Positions 38,025 to 48,999 are shown, counted from the first letter of the stretch. The stretch is DNA of 64,000 bases from Verrucomicrobiota bacterium (GCA_028293565.1 JAQGON010000045.1:1-64000), one strand, 5' to 3'. The notes: generated by a model not told the origin, from the sequence alone. Translations and numbers: made by a program.

Positions 38025-40172
38025 CTACCCGAGCTTCAGGTCCGGACGCTTCACTTCCTTCACCGCCCATTTGGTGACGGTCAGCCCTTTCGCCGTCCGC
38101 GTGCTGACGGGCACCGCCGTGAGGTCGAAGTCGATCTCGCGCACGCGCGCCCCGCTGCGTCCGTCGAGCGAGACGTGCAGCATCTTCGGCATCTCCTTTT
38201 CCGTCTTGCTGACCTCGAGATAGACGACCTGCGAGCCCTCGCTCTTGACCAGCGGGTAGAGCTTGTCCCGCGAAAGCCCGCCGATCTGGAATTTTTTCGC
38301 GAAGGCCTTCCCCGACTCCTTGTCCTGGTAAACCATCGTGTAGAAGCTCGTGTCGCCCTCCTTCGGCCAGATCGCGATGTGGATGATCTCGCGTCCCATG
38401 AAAACCTTGTCGGCCACCTTCGACACCTTCAGCGAACCGTCGCGCATGATCGTCAGGACGCTGTCGAGGATCGTGCACTCGGTCACGAACTCGTGCTGGC
38501 GCCAGTTGAGCCCGATGAAGCCGTCCTCGCGGTTCACGTAAAGCCGCTGGTTCGCCGACACGACTTCCGCCGCGTCGATCTGCTCGATCTCGTCGTAGCT
38601 CGTGCGGCGCCTGCTGCCCTTGCCGTATTTTTCGGCGAGCATCTCGAACCAGTTGACGGCATAGGCGGTGAGATTCCGGAGGTCGCCCTTCGTCTCCTTC
38701 ATGCCCTCCTCGATTTTCTTCATTGCTTCCTCGGCCTGGAAACGGTTGTACGCCGAGATCCGCTTGATCCGGATTTCCGTCAGGCGGACGATGTCCTCGT
38801 CGGTCACGTCCTGGCGCAGCTGCTTGAGGAACGGCTTCAGTCCGGCGCGGATTTCGGCGAGCACGCTCTCCCAGGTCTTCGACTTCTCGATGTTCCGGTA
38901 GATGCGCTCCTCGATGAAGATCCGCTCGAGCGAATCCCAGTGCCACTGCTGCTCGAGCTCGCCGAGCTTGATCTCGAGCTCGCGCTTGAGCAGCGCCTTC
39001 GTCGCCTCCGCGCTCGTCTTGAGGATGTCGCGGACGCCGACGAAATGCGGCTTGTCGTCGCCGCTCTTCGGATCGCGCACGATCACGCACGCCGCCGGGG
39101 AAAGCTGGATCTGGCAGCTCGTGAAGACATAGAGCTGCTGGATCACCTTGTCCGGCTCGCTGCCCTGCGGCAGGTGGACCAGGATCTCGACCTTGTCCGC
39201 CGTGTTGTCGTCGACGTGCTTGACCTTGATCTTGCCCTTCGCGTTGGCCGCGAGGATCGACTCGATGAGCGACTCGGTGGTGACGCCGTAGGGAAGCTCG
39301 GTGATCGCGAGCAGATATTTGGAGCGCTCCTCGATCTTGGCCCGGACCTTCACCTTCCCGCCGCGCTCGCCATCGTTGTACTCCGCAAAGTCGGCGGTCC
39401 CGCCGGTCGGGAAGTCCGGGAAGATGCGAAACGTTTTTCCCTGCAGGTGATTGATCGCCGCGCGGCAGAGGTCGTTGAAGTTGTGCGGGAGGATTTTCGT
39501 CGCCAGCCCGACCGCGATGCCGTCGGCGCCCTCGAGCAGCACGATCGGGAACTTCGCCGGCAGCGTGACCGGCTCCTTCGTCCGCCCGTCGTAGCTCAGC
39601 TGCCATGTCGTCGTCTTCGGATTGAACAGCACCTCGCGCGCGAAGGCCGTCAGCCGCGCCTCGATGTAGCGCGGCGCCGCCGCCTCGTCGCCCGTGAGCA
39701 TGTTGCCGTAGATGCCCTGCGGCTCGATCAGCCATGCGCGCTGTCCGATCGCGACGAGCGCCGCGCCGATCGAGGCGTCGCCGTGCGGGTGGAGCTTCAT
39801 CGTGGCGCCGACGACGTTGGCAACCTTGTGGAAGCGGCCGTCGTCCATGTCCCAGAGGGTGTGGAGGACGCGCCGCTGCACCGGCTTCAGGCCGTCGTCG
39901 ATATGCGGCACGGCGCGGTCGAGGATGACATAGCTCGCGTAATCGAGAAACCACTTCCGGTAATGCTGCGCCAGCGGCGCCTGCTCGTCCTGGACCTTCT
40001 CGCCCTTCTTGCGCTTGGGCGCGGGGGCGGCGGGAGCTTCCACGGACGGCGGCGAAGGGACCGTCGCGGGGACGGATGCGGCCGGTTTGGCGGGCTCGAC
40101 CGCGGCTTTTTGCTCGGGCGCGTCGAGCGGGAGTTCGGGCTGGTCGCTGGAAGGTTTCTTGCGTTTGGCCAT
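38025..40172 (-). CDS. parC: DNA topoisomerase IV subunit A
   Basis: YRKWFLDYASYVILDRAVPHIDDGLKPVQRRVLHTL; HPHGDASIG; APRYIEARLTAFA catalytic Tyr region. Confidence 0.93.
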   Translation of the reverse strand: MAKRKKPSSDQPELPLDAPEQKAAVEPAKPAASVPATVPSPPSVEAPAAPAPKRKKGEKVQDEQAPLAQHYRKWFLDYASYVILDRAVPHIDDGLKPVQRRVLHTLWDMDDGRFHKVANVVGATMKLHPHGDASIGAALVAIGQRAWLIEPQGIYGNMLTGDEAAAPRYIEARLTAFAREVLFNPKTTTWQLSYDGRTKEPVTLPAKFPIVLLEGADGIAVGLATKILPHNFNDLCRAAINHLQGKTFRIFPDFPTGGTADFAEYNDGERGGKVKVRAKIEERSKYLLAITELPYGVTTESLIESILAANAKGKIKVKHVDDNTADKVEILVHLPQGSEPDKVIQQLYVFTSCQIQLSPAACVIVRDPKSGDDKPHFVGVRDILKTSAEATKALLKRELEIKLGELEQQWHWDSLERIFIEERIYRNIEKSKTWESVLAEIRAGLKPFLKQLRQDVTDEDIVRLTEIRIKRISAYNRFQAEEAMKKIEEGMKETKGDLRNLTAYAVNWFEMLAEKYGKGSRRRTSYDEIEQIDAAEVVSANQRLYVNREDGFIGLNWRQHEFVTECTILDSVLTIMRDGSLKVSKVADKVFMGREIIHIAIWPKEGDTSFYTMVYQDKESGKAFAKKFQIGGLSRDKLYPLVKSEGSQVVYLEVSKTEKEMPKMLHVSLDGRSGARVREIDFDLTAVPVSTRTAKGLTVTKWAVKEVKRPDLKLG

Positions 40173-40272
40173 CTGGTAAATTCCGGTCAGGCGCCAGGGG
40201 CGCGAGGCTCACACCGCGAGAACCCCTGGGGGGCTTCGGGTCCTTGGGCCTCCTCGTGGTGGAAGAAATGAC

Positions 40273-42114
40273 TCAAGCTTCGACCAAGTCTTTCTCGATG
40301 CTAAGGTTGTCGATGATGAAGTCCTGCCGCTCCGGCGTGTTCTTGCCCATGTAGAAGGCGAGCAGCTCGTCGCTGCTGTGGAGGTGGTGGAGATTCACCG
40401 GCTCGAGCCGGATGTTCTCGCCGATGAAATCCTTGAACTCGCCGGCGGAAATCTCGCCGAGGCCCTTGAAGCGCGTGATCTCATGTGTGGCGCCCAGCTC
40501 GGCCACGGCCGCCTGCTTTTCCTGCTCCGAGTAGCAGTACCGGGTGACCTTCTTGTTGCGCACCCGGAATAGCGGCGTCTCGAGGATGAAGAGATGGTTG
40601 TTGCGGATGACGTCCGGGAAAAACTGGAGGAAAAACGAAAGCAGCAGGAGGCGGATGTGCATGCCGTCCACGTCCGCATCGGTCGCGATGACGATCCGGT
40701 TGTAACGAAGGCCGTCGAGCCCCTCCTCGATGTTCAGCGCCGCCTGCAGGAGGTGAAACTCCTCGTTCTCGTAGATGACTTTTTTCGAGAGGCCGTAGGT
40801 GTTGAGCGGCTTGCCCTTCAGCGCGAAGACCGCCTGGGTCTGCACGTCGCGCGTCGCCGTCAGCGAGCCGGCCGCCGAATCGCCCTCGACGATGAAGAGG
40901 GTGCTGTCCTCGGCCCGCTCGTTGCGGTCGCCGAGGTGCAGGCGGCAGTCGCGCAGCTTGCGGTTGTGCAGCGAGGCTTTCTTCGCGCGTTCGCGGGCGA
41001 TGTTCCGGATGCCGGCCAGCTCCTTCCGCTCGTGCTCGTTCTCCTCGATCTTCCGCTTGATCGTCTCGGCCGTCTCGCGGTTCTTGTGGAGATACGTGTC
41101 GAGCGACTGCTGCATGAACTTCCCGACAAATTCCTTCAGCGACGGCCCCTTCGGCCCGATGTCGGACGATCCGAGCTTGGTCTTGGTCTGCGACTCGAAC
41201 ACCGGTTCCTGGACGCGCACCGCGACGGCGGCGTCGATCGACTGCCGGATGTCCGCCGCGTCGTAGTCCTTCTTGAAATGATTCCGGATCGTCTCGACGA
41301 GCGCCTCGCGGAAGGCCGCGAGATGCGTGCCGCCCATCGTCGTGTGCTGCCCGTTGACGAACGACCAGTATTCCTCGCCGTAATGGTTCCCATGGGTGAA
41401 GGCCACCTCGATGTCCTCGCCCTCGAGATGGATGATCGGGTAGATCGGCTCGCCGCTGAGTTCCTTGGTGAGCAGGTCCTTGAGCCCGTTCTCGGATTTG
41501 AACGGCTTGCCGTTGAGCGTGAGGGTCAGCCCGCGGTTCAGGAAGGCGTAGTTCCACAGCATGTCCTCGATGAACTCGGTGCGGAACTTGAAGTCCTTGC
41601 CGAAGAGCGCCTCGTCCGGCGTAAACTCGACGACCGTGCCGTTGCGCTCGTCGGTCTTCGTCACCTTGGCGTCCTTCTTCAGCTTGCCCCGTTCGAACTC
41701 GACCGACTTCGTCTCGCCTTCGCGGATCGCCTGGGCGCGATAGGTGAACGCGAGGGCGTTGACCGCCTTCTGGCCGACGCCGTTGAGGCCGACCGCCTTC
41801 TGGAACGTCTCGGAATCGTACTTCGCCCCCGTGTTGATGACCGAGACGCACTCGACGAGTTTTCCCAGCGGGATGCCGCGGCCGTAGTCGCGGACCCTGA
41901 CGCTTCGCTCCGTGAGCTCGACCTCGATCTTGCGGCCGGCGCCCATCATGAATTCGTCGATGGAGTTATCGATCGTTTCCTTGAGGAGGACGTAGATGCC
42001 GTCTTCGGCGTGGGTCCCGTTGCCCAGCCGTCCGATGTACATTCCGGGACGGAGACGGATGTGTTCCAGGGAGCTGAGGGTCTTGATGCTGGCTTCAGTA
42101 TAGGCTTGGGCCAT
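40273..42114 (-). CDS. parE: DNA topoisomerase IV subunit B
   Basis: ATG at 42114 [90 protein letters not shown]. Confidence 0.94.
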   Translation of the reverse strand: MAQAYTEASIKTLSSLEHIRLRPGMYIGRLGNGTHAEDGIYVLLKETIDNSIDEFMMGAGRKIEVELTERSVRVRDYGRGIPLGKLVECVSVINTGAKYDSETFQKAVGLNGVGQKAVNALAFTYRAQAIREGETKSVEFERGKLKKDAKVTKTDERNGTVVEFTPDEALFGKDFKFRTEFIEDMLWNYAFLNRGLTLTLNGKPFKSENGLKDLLTKELSGEPIYPIIHLEGEDIEVAFTHGNHYGEEYWSFVNGQHTTMGGTHLAAFREALVETIRNHFKKDYDAADIRQSIDAAVAVRVQEPVFESQTKTKLGSSDIGPKGPSLKEFVGKFMQQSLDTYLHKNRETAETIKRKIEENEHERKELAGIRNIARERAKKASLHNRKLRDCRLHLGDRNERAEDSTLFIVEGDSAAGSLTATRDVQTQAVFALKGKPLNTYGLSKKVIYENEEFHLLQAALNIEEGLDGLRYNRIVIATDADVDGMHIRLLLLSFFLQFFPDVIRNNHLFILETPLFRVRNKKVTRYCYSEQEKQAAVAELGATHEITRFKGLGEISAGEFKDFIGENIRLEPVNLHHLHSSDELLAFYMGKNTPERQDFIIDNLSIEKDLVEA

Positions 42115-42310
42115 GAGGATGCTTGATGGCGCACAGCGTCCCGCCGCCATGCCGGGTGACAAGCGAAATTGCGGGCGCGGCCCGGGCTGAAGGCCGATGC
42201 GCCTTCCGGGAAGGGTGCGGGAAGACCCCTCTCGCGCTGAACCTTTGGCGCTGTTCCCGGTCGGTGTGCTTGTTAACCACCAGCGTACAGGTATTCCCAG
42301 GCCATCCCCC

Positions 42311-43045
42311 ATGAAAAAATTCCTCAAATACACGGTCGCGACGGTGCTCGTCCTCGCGCTCGTTGCCTACATTGGCGTCGCTTTCTTCCTCGGGTCCATC
42401 GTCAAGGCGGGGGTCAACCGAGTCGGCCCGAAGCTCACCCAAACCAAGGTCGAGCTGGCGGGCGCGCATATTTCCCCGCTGAGCGGCAGCGGCACGTTGT
42501 CGGGGCTGTCGGTGGGCAATCCGGCCGGCTGGTCGGACGGGAACGCCTTTTACCTCGGGAGCATGCACATCGACGTGAAACCCCTCTCGCTGCTGGGCGA
42601 CCACATTGTCGTCAACGATCTCGACATCGACCGCGCCGAGTTCAACTACGAGACGAAGATCGTCTCGAGCAACATCAACGACCTGTTGAAGAACATCGAG
42701 GCGCGGACGGGCGGCGACAAGGAGGCGACGGCGGCAAACGGCAAGCAGAAGAAATTTGAGGTGCACCACCTGCGGCTCACGAATGCGAAAGTGACGGTCG
42801 GCCTCGGCGCAACCGCCCTGCCGTTGAGCATGCCGCCGATCGAGATGACGGACCTCGGCACGGCCGAGGGTGGCATCACCGCGGAGCAGCTCGCATTCGC
42901 CGTGATGCGGAAGGTGACCTCCGGAGTGGTCGCGGCGACGACGCAGGCGGCCGGCCAGATTGGATCGACCGGCGGAGCGGCGGCGGTGGAGAAGGCGAAA
43001 AAAGCGGGCGAGAGCATCAAGAAGCTTTTCGGCAGCGGAAAATAA
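42311..43045 (+). CDS. AsmA-like membrane-anchored protein
   Basis: [74 protein letters not shown]. Confidence 0.78.
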   Translation: MKKFLKYTVATVLVLALVAYIGVAFFLGSIVKAGVNRVGPKLTQTKVELAGAHISPLSGSGTLSGLSVGNPAGWSDGNAFYLGSMHIDVKPLSLLGDHIVVNDLDIDRAEFNYETKIVSSNINDLLKNIEARTGGDKEATAANGKQKKFEVHHLRLTNAKVTVGLGATALPLSMPPIEMTDLGTAEGGITAEQLAFAVMRKVTSGVVAATTQAAGQIGSTGGAAAVEKAKKAGESIKKLFGSGK

Positions 43046-43145
43046 CCCCAGGCGGTTCGCCTCGCTGCGCAGCTCCGCGGAGGGTCTGCGGCAACGCGCT
43101 CCACCCGCGGCGATTTTCGGCGCCGAGCGCATTTGAATCGACGCG

Positions 43146-43832
43146 TTGTGCGCCGATGTTTCCGCTTGGGGCGTGAAAATCACCTATTATCTCGAAGTCC
43201 TTTCATCGTGGTGCGCCTGGTGCGAGCCGACGTGGGATGCCTTGAAGGAGCGCTATGGCACCCGCGTGGAGTTCGAATGGCGGATCGCGCTGATGAAGCC
43301 GGAGGATTTTCCCGTGTCGCGCGAGCAGTGCGACTGGTTTTACCGCCGCAGCGGCGGCACGATGATGCATTCGCCGGAGATGCTGAACTCAGGCTGGTTT
43401 GAAGCGGCGCGGGCCGGAATTTATCACGCGCCGAATCTGGTGACGGAGGCGGGCCGGGATTTTGGCTTCGAGGGCGACGACATCCGGCGGGCACTTTCGT
43501 ACGCGGCGCTGCGCGAGGGAAAGAAAGTCGGCGACATGGCGACGGCGGCGGCAGTCGGGGCGAAGGCGGGGAAGATCGACGCCAAAAAATTGCGCGCGGC
43601 GGCCGAGTCGAAAGCCGTGAAAGCGCGGGTCGAGGCCAGCACCCGCGAGTTTTTCGCGCACCAGATCAGCCAGCGTCCCGCGTTTGTGCTGACCGACAAG
43701 ATCGGCGACAAGGCCGTGTTTTCCGGCTTGGTGCGCGCCGAACCCCTGATCGCCACGATTGACGCGATGCTTTCGGACACCGCCGCGTACGCCTCGCACG
43801 CCATCCATCACGGCGATGCCCCGAAAAGCTGA
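43146..43832 (+). CDS. DsbA/thioredoxin-fold family protein
   Basis: KITYYLEVLSSWCAWCEPTWDALKERYG CxxC; ISQRPAFVLTDKIGDKAVFSGL. Confidence 0.75.
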   Translation: MCADVSAWGVKITYYLEVLSSWCAWCEPTWDALKERYGTRVEFEWRIALMKPEDFPVSREQCDWFYRRSGGTMMHSPEMLNSGWFEAARAGIYHAPNLVTEAGRDFGFEGDDIRRALSYAALREGKKVGDMATAAAVGAKAGKIDAKKLRAAAESKAVKARVEASTREFFAHQISQRPAFVLTDKIGDKAVFSGLVRAEPLIATIDAMLSDTAAYASHAIHHGDAPKS

Positions 43833-43934
43833 AACGGGATGAGGAAAAAGGGCGCGGGCAGATGGCCGTCGGCGAGCCATTCAAACGGCGAGGCCAACGC
43901 CAGTCCGAAAAAACCAGCAAGACAGCCATCGGCG

Positions 43935-43967
43935 GTAACAAAGGGGTCAGCCCCTTATGTCTGTTAC
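43935..43967. repeat. REP-like hairpin flanking the RAYT gene (left)
   Basis: GTAACAAAGGGGTCAGCCCCTTATGTCTGTTAC: outer GTAACA/TGTTAC and inner AAGGGG/CCCCTT stems. Confidence 0.85.
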
Positions 43968-44939
43968 GAGACCGTCAAGCAGCCGTCTGGCTTCCTTGCG
44001 GACGCCGCGTTGGCACTCTCCCACATAGCGGCTCACCGCGTCGGGGCCTCCGAGATGCAGCTGTTCCGCGAGCCACCGGTTGTTGACGCTTGTGCGCGAC
44101 TTGAGCCACGTCGCGATCGCGATTTTCCAAGGGGCGGCCTTTGGCTGTCCAAGTGTATCGCCGGCCCCTTGGCCGAAATGCGCCATCGCGTCCGCCAGCA
44201 GGCGGCCCCACTCCAGCCGGTTCAATTCCCGAACCTCCGAGCCGCCCCAGTCCTTCGCCGCCGCCATGCGCTTGAACTCGGCGAGGATGCGGTGCCGGAA
44301 TTTTTCGCTGCCGCGGATCCAGCCGGGGGAAAGCGGAACCTTTGCTTCGCGATCGGCGGCCAGCACGGCGGCGAGATGACGATGATAGGCATCCCAATCG
44401 TCCGCCGTGTCGCCGAGCCCCCGGACCCCGAGCCACTCCGCGCCCTCGAGAAAAACCGGCCGCTCCGCTCGTGGCCGTTGAAAGACGCGATAACTCGACC
44501 AGCGGAACTGACGGAGTTGATCAAACGCAACCAGTCCGGCGCGCACCGGCGCGAGGTGAACCGAATCGACGAGGTCCGCCAGGTGTTCGCCGGCTTCGAC
44601 CAGGACGGATTTGTAGCGGCCCTGGAATGCGCGGCCGTTTTCACCCCGAAAGCGATTGAACCGGTTGCCAAACGTGCTCTGCAGCCAATGAACGCCGTCG
44701 ACGAGGTTGCCCTGCGGAGTCTCGAGCGCCAGGCGGTACTGGTCGCGCAGCAGGCAGTAGGCGTGCACCTTCCAATGCATTCGCTCGCAACCTTGGAAAA
44801 GGCAGTCGACGAACGCCTGCGCCGCCCCGGGGGTCTCAAACAGATCCGCGCGATAATTCCCCCGGTTCACGACTTCATAAATTGCCCCGGCGAACTCGAT
44901 CCTGGGTTTGCGAGCCACGACCCCAGACAACGGCGGCAA
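43947..44939 (-). CDS. REP-associated tyrosine transposase (RAYT/TnpA_REP) with degenerate HUH motif
   Basis: RKPRIEFAGAIYEVVNRGNYRADLF; HAYCLLRDQYRLALETPQGNLVDGVHWLQSTFGNRFNRFRGENGRAFQGRYKSVLVE; VHLAPVRAGLV; repeat hairpins on both sides. Confidence 0.88.
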   Translation of the reverse strand: MPPLSGVVARKPRIEFAGAIYEVVNRGNYRADLFETPGAAQAFVDCLFQGCERMHWKVHAYCLLRDQYRLALETPQGNLVDGVHWLQSTFGNRFNRFRGENGRAFQGRYKSVLVEAGEHLADLVDSVHLAPVRAGLVAFDQLRQFRWSSYRVFQRPRAERPVFLEGAEWLGVRGLGDTADDWDAYHRHLAAVLAADREAKVPLSPGWIRGSEKFRHRILAEFKRMAAAKDWGGSEVRELNRLEWGRLLADAMAHFGQGAGDTLGQPKAAPWKIAIATWLKSRTSVNNRWLAEQLHLGGPDAVSRYVGECQRGVRKEARRLLDGLVTDIRG

Positions 44940-44961
44940 AAGTGTGCGTCAATCACCAAAT

Positions 44962-44981
44962 ATTAGGGGCTGACCCCTTAA
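44962..44981. repeat. REP-like hairpin flanking the RAYT gene (right, inverted)
   Basis: ATTAGGGGCTGACCCCTTAA, reverse complement of the left inner AAGGGGTCAGCCCCT. Confidence 0.85.
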
Positions 44982-45883
44982 TCGGTGCGCCCGCGATATT
45001 TCTTTTCGCCGGCGTTCACGGCGATGGGAAGCTGGTTTTCTTTCGGGGGCAAAGGACAGGTCGCATAGGGCGTGAAGGCGCACGGCGGATTTTGCGCCTT
45101 GTTGAAATCCAGCAGCACCTTTCCCGCGACCGGCGGAGCCGCATACAGAAAACGCGCCGCCCCGTAGGTCTCGAGTCCGCTCGTGCGATCCGAAATCACG
45201 AAGAACAGCACGCCCTCCGGATCATCCTGAATCGGCAGCAGTTCGATCGTGTGTCCCTCGCGCGTGAAGACCGCTTTCCCCAGGATCATCGCCGACGAAA
45301 CGTTTCCAATGATGTTGTGGATCGGCACCTCGCGCGGCTTTTCGAACGCCACCCAGTCCGCCTCAATCCGCCAACCCGGATCGATGGGAAAATAATCGAT
45401 GCCGAGGAATCCTGTGCGCCGCTCGGCCTCGCTGTCTTTCACCCGCAACGCCTTTTTCCCCCCGCGATCGATCACCAGAATGGCCAGCGTTCCCGTCGTC
45501 ACGACGTCCGAGGGACCGTGCGAATCATCCTTCAGATTCGACGCCAGCACCTCCTCCCCGTTCACCTTCACGCCCAAGCCCGGTTCGAACACCGCCTTCA
45601 CACGGCCGTCCTCGGCCATCGTCAATGTCCCAATGTGCGCCGGCCCCTTCGCCAGGACCACCGCATTGTCCGCCGCGGAGCCCACCGTGTTCTCTCCCGC
45701 CGTGAGAAAATGCAGGCCGATCAGCGTCAGCCATCCGTCCGGTTTCGTCAGTTGCGTCACCCGCGCGTTGCGCCACGCTTCCATCTCCCGGGAATAATCC
45801 GCGTCGGGTTCCGCCGCCCGAAGCGCCGCGCCCGCAGCCGTCACCGCCGCAAACCAACGCGCCAGAAAAGCAATTGTCCGCAT
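44978..45883 (-). CDS. DUF1684 domain-containing protein
   Basis: MRTIAFLARWFAAVTAAGAALRA; DGWLTLIGLHFLTAGENTVGS; FLGIDYFPIDPGWRIEADWV; CAFTPYATCPLPPKENQLPIAVNAGEKKY. Confidence 0.9.
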   Translation of the reverse strand: MRTIAFLARWFAAVTAAGAALRAAEPDADYSREMEAWRNARVTQLTKPDGWLTLIGLHFLTAGENTVGSAADNAVVLAKGPAHIGTLTMAEDGRVKAVFEPGLGVKVNGEEVLASNLKDDSHGPSDVVTTGTLAILVIDRGGKKALRVKDSEAERRTGFLGIDYFPIDPGWRIEADWVAFEKPREVPIHNIIGNVSSAMILGKAVFTREGHTIELLPIQDDPEGVLFFVISDRTSGLETYGAARFLYAAPPVAGKVLLDFNKAQNPPCAFTPYATCPLPPKENQLPIAVNAGEKKYRGRTD

Positions 45884-46027
45884 GCGCGCATGGTACACGA
45901 GTCGGCGCCTCGCGCCAGCGCAGGTTGCGCGGGCGCGCCGCCCACCGCCGGGAATGCCGGGATCCTGCCGTCCGGGAATTCTCGCCGCCCGATTTTACTT
46001 TGCCGGGCCCAGCAATAGCCTCCCGCC

Positions 46028-47020
46028 ATGGAGCAACGCACCGTCGGGAAGAACGGCCCTGCAGTCTCGGCCCTTGGCCTCGGCTGCATGGGCATGTCGG
46101 ACTTTTACGGCGGCCGCCAGGATTCCGAGTCCATCGCCACGATCCATCGCGCGCTCAATCGCGGACTCACCCTGCTCGACACCGCCGACATATATGGTTT
46201 TGGCGACAATGAGGAACTCGTCGGCCGGGCGGTGAGGGGCCGGCCGCGCGACAGCTTTTTCCTCGCGACGAAATTCGGCATCGTTCGCAGCCGCACGGAT
46301 CCGGCGGTTCGCGGATTCAACGGGCGCCCCGACTACATTCGCGCCGCCTGCGACCGCAGCCTGCGCCGCCTCGGCATGGAAACCATCGATCTCTATTACC
46401 AGCACCGCGTGGACCCCCAAACGCCCATCGAGGAAACCGTCGGAGCGATGGCCGAACTGGTGCGCGCCGGAAAGGTCCGCCATCTCGGCCTCTCGGAGGC
46501 GGGCGTCGACACGATCCGCCGCGCCCGGAAAGTTCACCCCATCGCCGCGCTCCAGTCCGAGTATTCGCTCTGGACCCGGGATCCGGAGGACGGCGTCCTG
46601 GCCGCCTGCCGCGAACTGGGGATCGGATTCGTCGCCTACAGCCCGCTCGGTCGCGGATTCCTCACCGGGCAGATCAATCGCTTCGAGGACTTCGCCGCGG
46701 ACGACTATCGGCGTCAGTCGCCGCGCTTTCAGGGGGAGAATTTCCAGCGGAACCTGGAGCTCGTGAAACGCGTGGGCGAACTCGCCGCCGCCAAGGGCTG
46801 CACGCCGGGACAGCTCGCGCTCGCCTGGGTCCTCGCCCAGGGCAAGGACATCGTGCCGATCCCCGGCACCAAGCGGCGCAGCTATCTCGACGAAAACCTC
46901 GGCGCGCTCGACGTGCGGCTCACGCCCTCGGATCTTGGGCAGATCGAGGCGATCTTTCCGAAGAACGCCGCGGCGGGACTGCGTTATCCCGAAGCGATGA
47001 TGAACGCCGTCGGACGCTGA
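46028..47020 (+). CDS. Aldo/keto reductase
   Basis: [71 protein letters not shown]. Confidence 0.95.
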   Translation: MEQRTVGKNGPAVSALGLGCMGMSDFYGGRQDSESIATIHRALNRGLTLLDTADIYGFGDNEELVGRAVRGRPRDSFFLATKFGIVRSRTDPAVRGFNGRPDYIRAACDRSLRRLGMETIDLYYQHRVDPQTPIEETVGAMAELVRAGKVRHLGLSEAGVDTIRRARKVHPIAALQSEYSLWTRDPEDGVLAACRELGIGFVAYSPLGRGFLTGQINRFEDFAADDYRRQSPRFQGENFQRNLELVKRVGELAAAKGCTPGQLALAWVLAQGKDIVPIPGTKRRSYLDENLGALDVRLTPSDLGQIEAIFPKNAAAGLRYPEAMMNAVGR

Positions 47021-47029
47021 ATCGAAACC

Positions 47030-48271
47030 CTAGGCCGCGACGGCCGGCGTCGGCGCCTGGTCCTTTCGAAACGTCAGCACGGCCAGATAGAGCGCGAGGC
47101 ACGTGATCAGGGCGCCGGTGAAGAACGACGAGCCGGCGAGCATGGGGCTTCTTCCCGGGCCGACGGCCCAGCCAAGAATAAAAGTCCCGATCAGCGGCCC
47201 GGGAATTCCCGCGAGGCTCGCGAGCCCGCCGTACACGCCCTGGACCGCGCCCTGCTCGTTCGCCGGAACATGCTTCGTGATGTACGCCTGCAGCGCGGGT
47301 TGGCTGATCCCCGCAAAAGCACCGACGGTGACAATCGCGTAGATCATCCAGCCATGCGTCGCGAGGCCGTAGCCGACTTGGGCGCAGATCGAAATGATGA
47401 AACCCAGCACCACCGCCCGCGTTTCGCCGATCTTCGGCACGATTTTTTTCACCAGCGTCGCCTGCACCAGTCCGGAGAGCACACCCACCGTCATCAGTGA
47501 AAAACCCACCTGCAGCGGACCCCAGTGATAGCGCGCATCCGTGTAGAGGGCCCAGGTCGACTGCAGCATCGTCTGCGCGAGCATCAGGATGAAATAGCTT
47601 CCGGCCAGCGCGAGCACGCTCGGGAGGTGCCGCAGCGCAAGCAGCGCGCCGATCGGGTTCGCGCGCTTCCATTCGAAAGCGCGCCGGTTTTCGGGCTTCA
47701 GCGACTCCGGCAGAACCATGAAACCCCAGCACCAGTTCAGCCCCGCGCAGCCCGCCGCCACCCAGAACGGCAGCCGAAGGTCGATGTGCCCGAGAAATCC
47801 CCCGAGCACCGGGCCTATCACGAATCCACTTCCGAACGCCGCGCCCATGAGCCCGAACGACTGCGCGCGTTTCTCCGGCGGCGTGACGTCGGCGATGTAC
47901 GCGTTGGCGGTCGAGAGCACCCCGGCCGTGAATCCCGCAATGATGCGCGCGACGAACAGCCACGCGAGCGTCGGCGCGTTCGCCATGATCACGTAGTCGA
48001 CGGCGGACCCCGCCGTCGCGATCAGGATGATCCGCCGCCGCCCGTAGCGGTCCGAAAGCGAGCCCATGATCGGCGAACCGACAAACTGCATCAGCGCATA
48101 GGTGCTGATGATCCAACCATACGCGTGCGAACCGGCGGAAACGTCGCCGCCCTTGAATTCCTTGACGAGCGACGGCAGCACCGGAATGAGCAGGCCGAAT
48201 CCGACCACCGACAGGACGAGCGTGACAAAAATGAATCCGACGGCGGGTTTTCGGCCTGGCACAATGCTCAT
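47030..48271 (-). CDS. MFS transporter, TCR/Tet-type
   Basis: MSIVPGRKPAVGFIFVTLVLSVVGFGLLIPVLP; GSLSDRYGRRRIILIA; FVARIIAGFTAGVLSTANAYIADVTPPEKRAQSFGLMGAAFGSGFVIGPVLGG. Confidence 0.93.
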   Translation of the reverse strand: MSIVPGRKPAVGFIFVTLVLSVVGFGLLIPVLPSLVKEFKGGDVSAGSHAYGWIISTYALMQFVGSPIMGSLSDRYGRRRIILIATAGSAVDYVIMANAPTLAWLFVARIIAGFTAGVLSTANAYIADVTPPEKRAQSFGLMGAAFGSGFVIGPVLGGFLGHIDLRLPFWVAAGCAGLNWCWGFMVLPESLKPENRRAFEWKRANPIGALLALRHLPSVLALAGSYFILMLAQTMLQSTWALYTDARYHWGPLQVGFSLMTVGVLSGLVQATLVKKIVPKIGETRAVVLGFIISICAQVGYGLATHGWMIYAIVTVGAFAGISQPALQAYITKHVPANEQGAVQGVYGGLASLAGIPGPLIGTFILGWAVGPGRSPMLAGSSFFTGALITCLALYLAVLTFRKDQAPTPAVAA

Positions 48272-48412
48272 TCCCGCATGTTTTGAGGGCGCCGCCTCCT
48301 TGGCGAGCCTGCAAAAAATCCGCGGCTCAGGCGGCGCCCTCACTGCCCCGGCCGATCCCGCTTCGAAATCGATGAAACCAAAAATACCGCAGAACGTCTA
48401 ACGTCCGACATC

Positions 48413-48922
48413 ATGAACTCCTCAAAATCCACTCTCGCCGCGCTCGCGGTCGCCAGCCTCCTCGCCGGCTGCAACGGCACGGGTCCAAACACGCAGCAGG
48501 GCGCCGTCGGCGGAGCCGCGTTGGGCGCGCTCGCCGGTGCGATCATTGGCAACAACAGCGGCAGCCACAACGGCGCCGCCGGAGCCGCCATCGGCGCGAT
48601 CGCGGGCGGCGTCGCAGGCGGCACGATCGGCAACAGCCTCGATAACGAACGGGGCACGCTCTACACGTCGGAGTCGCAGGCCACGACCAATGTCGTCGTC
48701 GACCAGCCTCCCGCGCCGCCGCCCCCGCAACGCGAGGTCGTCTACGCCGCGCCGCGCCCGGGCGTCGTCTGGATCCCGGGTTATTACGCGTATGACGGAT
48801 ACCAGTACGTCTGGATCGGGGGCCGCTGGATGCGTCCGCGCCGCGGCTATCGCGGCTACGTCACGCCGCATTGGCAGCGCCGCGGCGGCGGCTACGTCTA
48901 CGTCCAGGGCTACTGGCGCTGA
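48413..48922 (+). CDS. Glycine-zipper lipoprotein with YXWXXGXW-like C-terminus
   Basis: Lipobox ASLLAGC; GAVGGAALGALAGAIIGNNSG...GAAIGAIAGGVAGGTIGN; WIPGYYAYDGYQYVWIGGRW. Confidence 0.88.
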   Translation: MNSSKSTLAALAVASLLAGCNGTGPNTQQGAVGGAALGALAGAIIGNNSGSHNGAAGAAIGAIAGGVAGGTIGNSLDNERGTLYTSESQATTNVVVDQPPAPPPPQREVVYAAPRPGVVWIPGYYAYDGYQYVWIGGRWMRPRRGYRGYVTPHWQRRGGGYVYVQGYWR

Positions 48923-48948
48923 GCCGCCGCGAATTCCCGCGCCGAAAA

Positions 48949-48982
48949 AAAGCCCCGCCGAATGGCGGGGCTTTGTGTTTTT
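48949..48982 (+). terminator. Intrinsic terminator (bidirectional-looking)
   Basis: AAAGCCCCGCC-GAAT-GGCGGGGCTTT followed by GTGTTTTT; A-run upstream gives a U-tract on the minus strand. Confidence 0.9.
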
Positions 48983-48999
48983 GGACGGCGCGACGGGAA

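Noticed and set aside
38014-40212. N-terminal part of the 952-aa minus ORF 37354-40212
   Set aside because: Low-complexity Arg/Ala/Gly text overlapping parC in another frame; only the C-terminal HAD phosphatase (37354-38013) is genuine. Not a ParC-phosphatase fusion.
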